DNA from: Beijerinckiaceae bacterium
Lineage (GTDB): Bacteria > Pseudomonadota > Alphaproteobacteria > Rhizobiales > Beijerinckiaceae
Assembly: GCA_947380915.1 (NCBI GenBank)
Contig: CANCSY010000179.1
Coordinates: forward strand, 1 to 6,496
Direction of reading: 5' to 3'
DNA length: 6,496 nucleotides
The translations under genes and the position numbers were made by a program. Numbering within the stretch: the first letter of the stretch is position 1; every line of letters starts with the position of its first letter. Below, piece by piece: positions 6,057 to 6,496 of this stretch. The notes beneath the pieces were generated by a model. That model was not told where the DNA came from and searched no databases. It was given only the letters and a program-made list of their open reading frames with translations.

Positions 6057-6496
6057 ATGCAGTTCATGAATGTTTACGTCCGGGTGCTGAAGCAGTTGCG
6101 CCCCGAGCGAAATCTGGCCCTCACCCTGGTGGGCGCCAATCTGGCGCTGGCGGGCGCCCAGTTCGCCGAGCCGATTCTCTTCGGGCGGATCATCGACGTG
6201 CTGGCGGGGGCGCAGGCCCAGAACAAGACCTTGAGCTGGGCCGAGCTGACGCCCCTGCTGGGCGCCTGGGTGGGCTTTGGCCTCTTCACCATCGGCGCGG
6301 CGGTTCTGGTGGCGCTCCATGCGGACCGGCTCTCCCATCGACGCCGCCTGGCGGTCATGGCCGATTATTTCGAACATGTGCTGCATCTGCCGCTGGGCTT
6401 CCACACGTCCGTCCATTCGGGACGCCTGCTCAAGACCATGCTCGACGGCGCCTCCAACATGGCGAGCGTCTGGCTGTCCTTCTTCCGGGAGAACTG
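6057..6496 (+). CDS. ndvA: NdvA-like cyclic beta-1,2-glucan ABC exporter (ATP-binding/permease), N-terminal part
   Basis: The first 146 codons are present and the frame runs off the right edge without a stop. The N-terminus (NVYVRVLKQL at 5-14, then FAEPILFGRIIDVL at 36-49, and LVALHADRLSHRRR at 84-97) closely resembles NdvA/ChvA, a half-transporter with an N-terminal exporter-type membrane domain and a C-terminal ATPase. Two hydrophobic segments are visible (about 19-40 and 64-86); the Walker motifs lie beyond the window. Such proteins export cyclic beta-1,2-glucan to the periplasm, where it serves in osmotic adaptation and, in rhizobia, host interaction. The ATG at 6057 is preferred over the one at 6066 because its N-terminal length matches NdvA as I recall it; neither has a clear Shine-Dalgarno. 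Another lipid or drug exporter of the same superfamily is the alternative. It is divergent from scoA and probably functionally unrelated to it. Confidence 0.8.
   Translation, partial: MQFMNVYVRVLKQLRPERNLALTLVGANLALAGAQFAEPILFGRIIDVLAGAQAQNKTLSWAELTPLLGAWVGFGLFTIGAAVLVALHADRLSHRRRLAVMADYFEHVLHLPLGFHTSVHSGRLLKTMLDGASNMASVWLSFFREN

Noticed and set aside
6018..6416. A 132-codon minus-strand open frame at the right end
   Set aside because: It is antisense to the ndvA-like gene, whose translation matches a known family and which has a promoter in the right place.

Overview
The window is GC-rich, gene-dense bacterial DNA. It most likely comes from an alphaproteobacterium: the right-hand partial gene resembles NdvA, the cyclic beta-1,2-glucan exporter of rhizobia and relatives, and the putative CoA ligase is the ADP-forming, FerA-like kind known from ferulate-degrading sphingomonads. 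The genus cannot be read from this sequence. I see no tRNA, rRNA, CRISPR array, insertion sequence or phage gene.

Six genes lie head to tail on the minus strand, here in transcription order. scoA (5881-5180) and scoB (5167-4517) encode the two subunits of a succinyl-CoA:3-oxoacid CoA-transferase. After a 123-bp gap come two paralogous periplasmic solute-binding proteins, SBP-B (4393-3359) and SBP-A (3340-2306). They are followed by a 720-residue fused ADP-forming acyl-CoA synthetase (2279-117). Last is the first 18 codons of a probable hydroxycinnamoyl-CoA hydratase/lyase (56-1), which runs off the left edge. Spacings of 12, 123, 18, 26 and 60 bp and a Shine-Dalgarno sequence before most starts suggest one transcript, or two if the 123-bp gap holds a promoter.

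On the plus strand, divergent from scoA, an NdvA-like ABC exporter starts at 6057 and runs off the right edge. The 175-bp divergent region carries a good sigma-70-like promoter for it and a weaker candidate for scoA.

The best reading of the left part is a locus for taking up and degrading a plant-derived hydroxycinnamate such as ferulate or p-coumarate. The binding proteins would capture the acid, the ADP-forming ligase would make its CoA thioester, and the hydratase/lyase would release an aromatic aldehyde plus acetyl-CoA. The substrate is inferred from context; only the enzyme families are well supported. No permease or ATPase for the two binding proteins is visible, and the tandem, gap-free paralogy of these proteins is the most unusual thing here. 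I do not see a wholly unknown system. There is no gene-free stretch longer than 300 bp; the largest gaps are 5882-6056 (175 bp) and 4394-4516 (123 bp).
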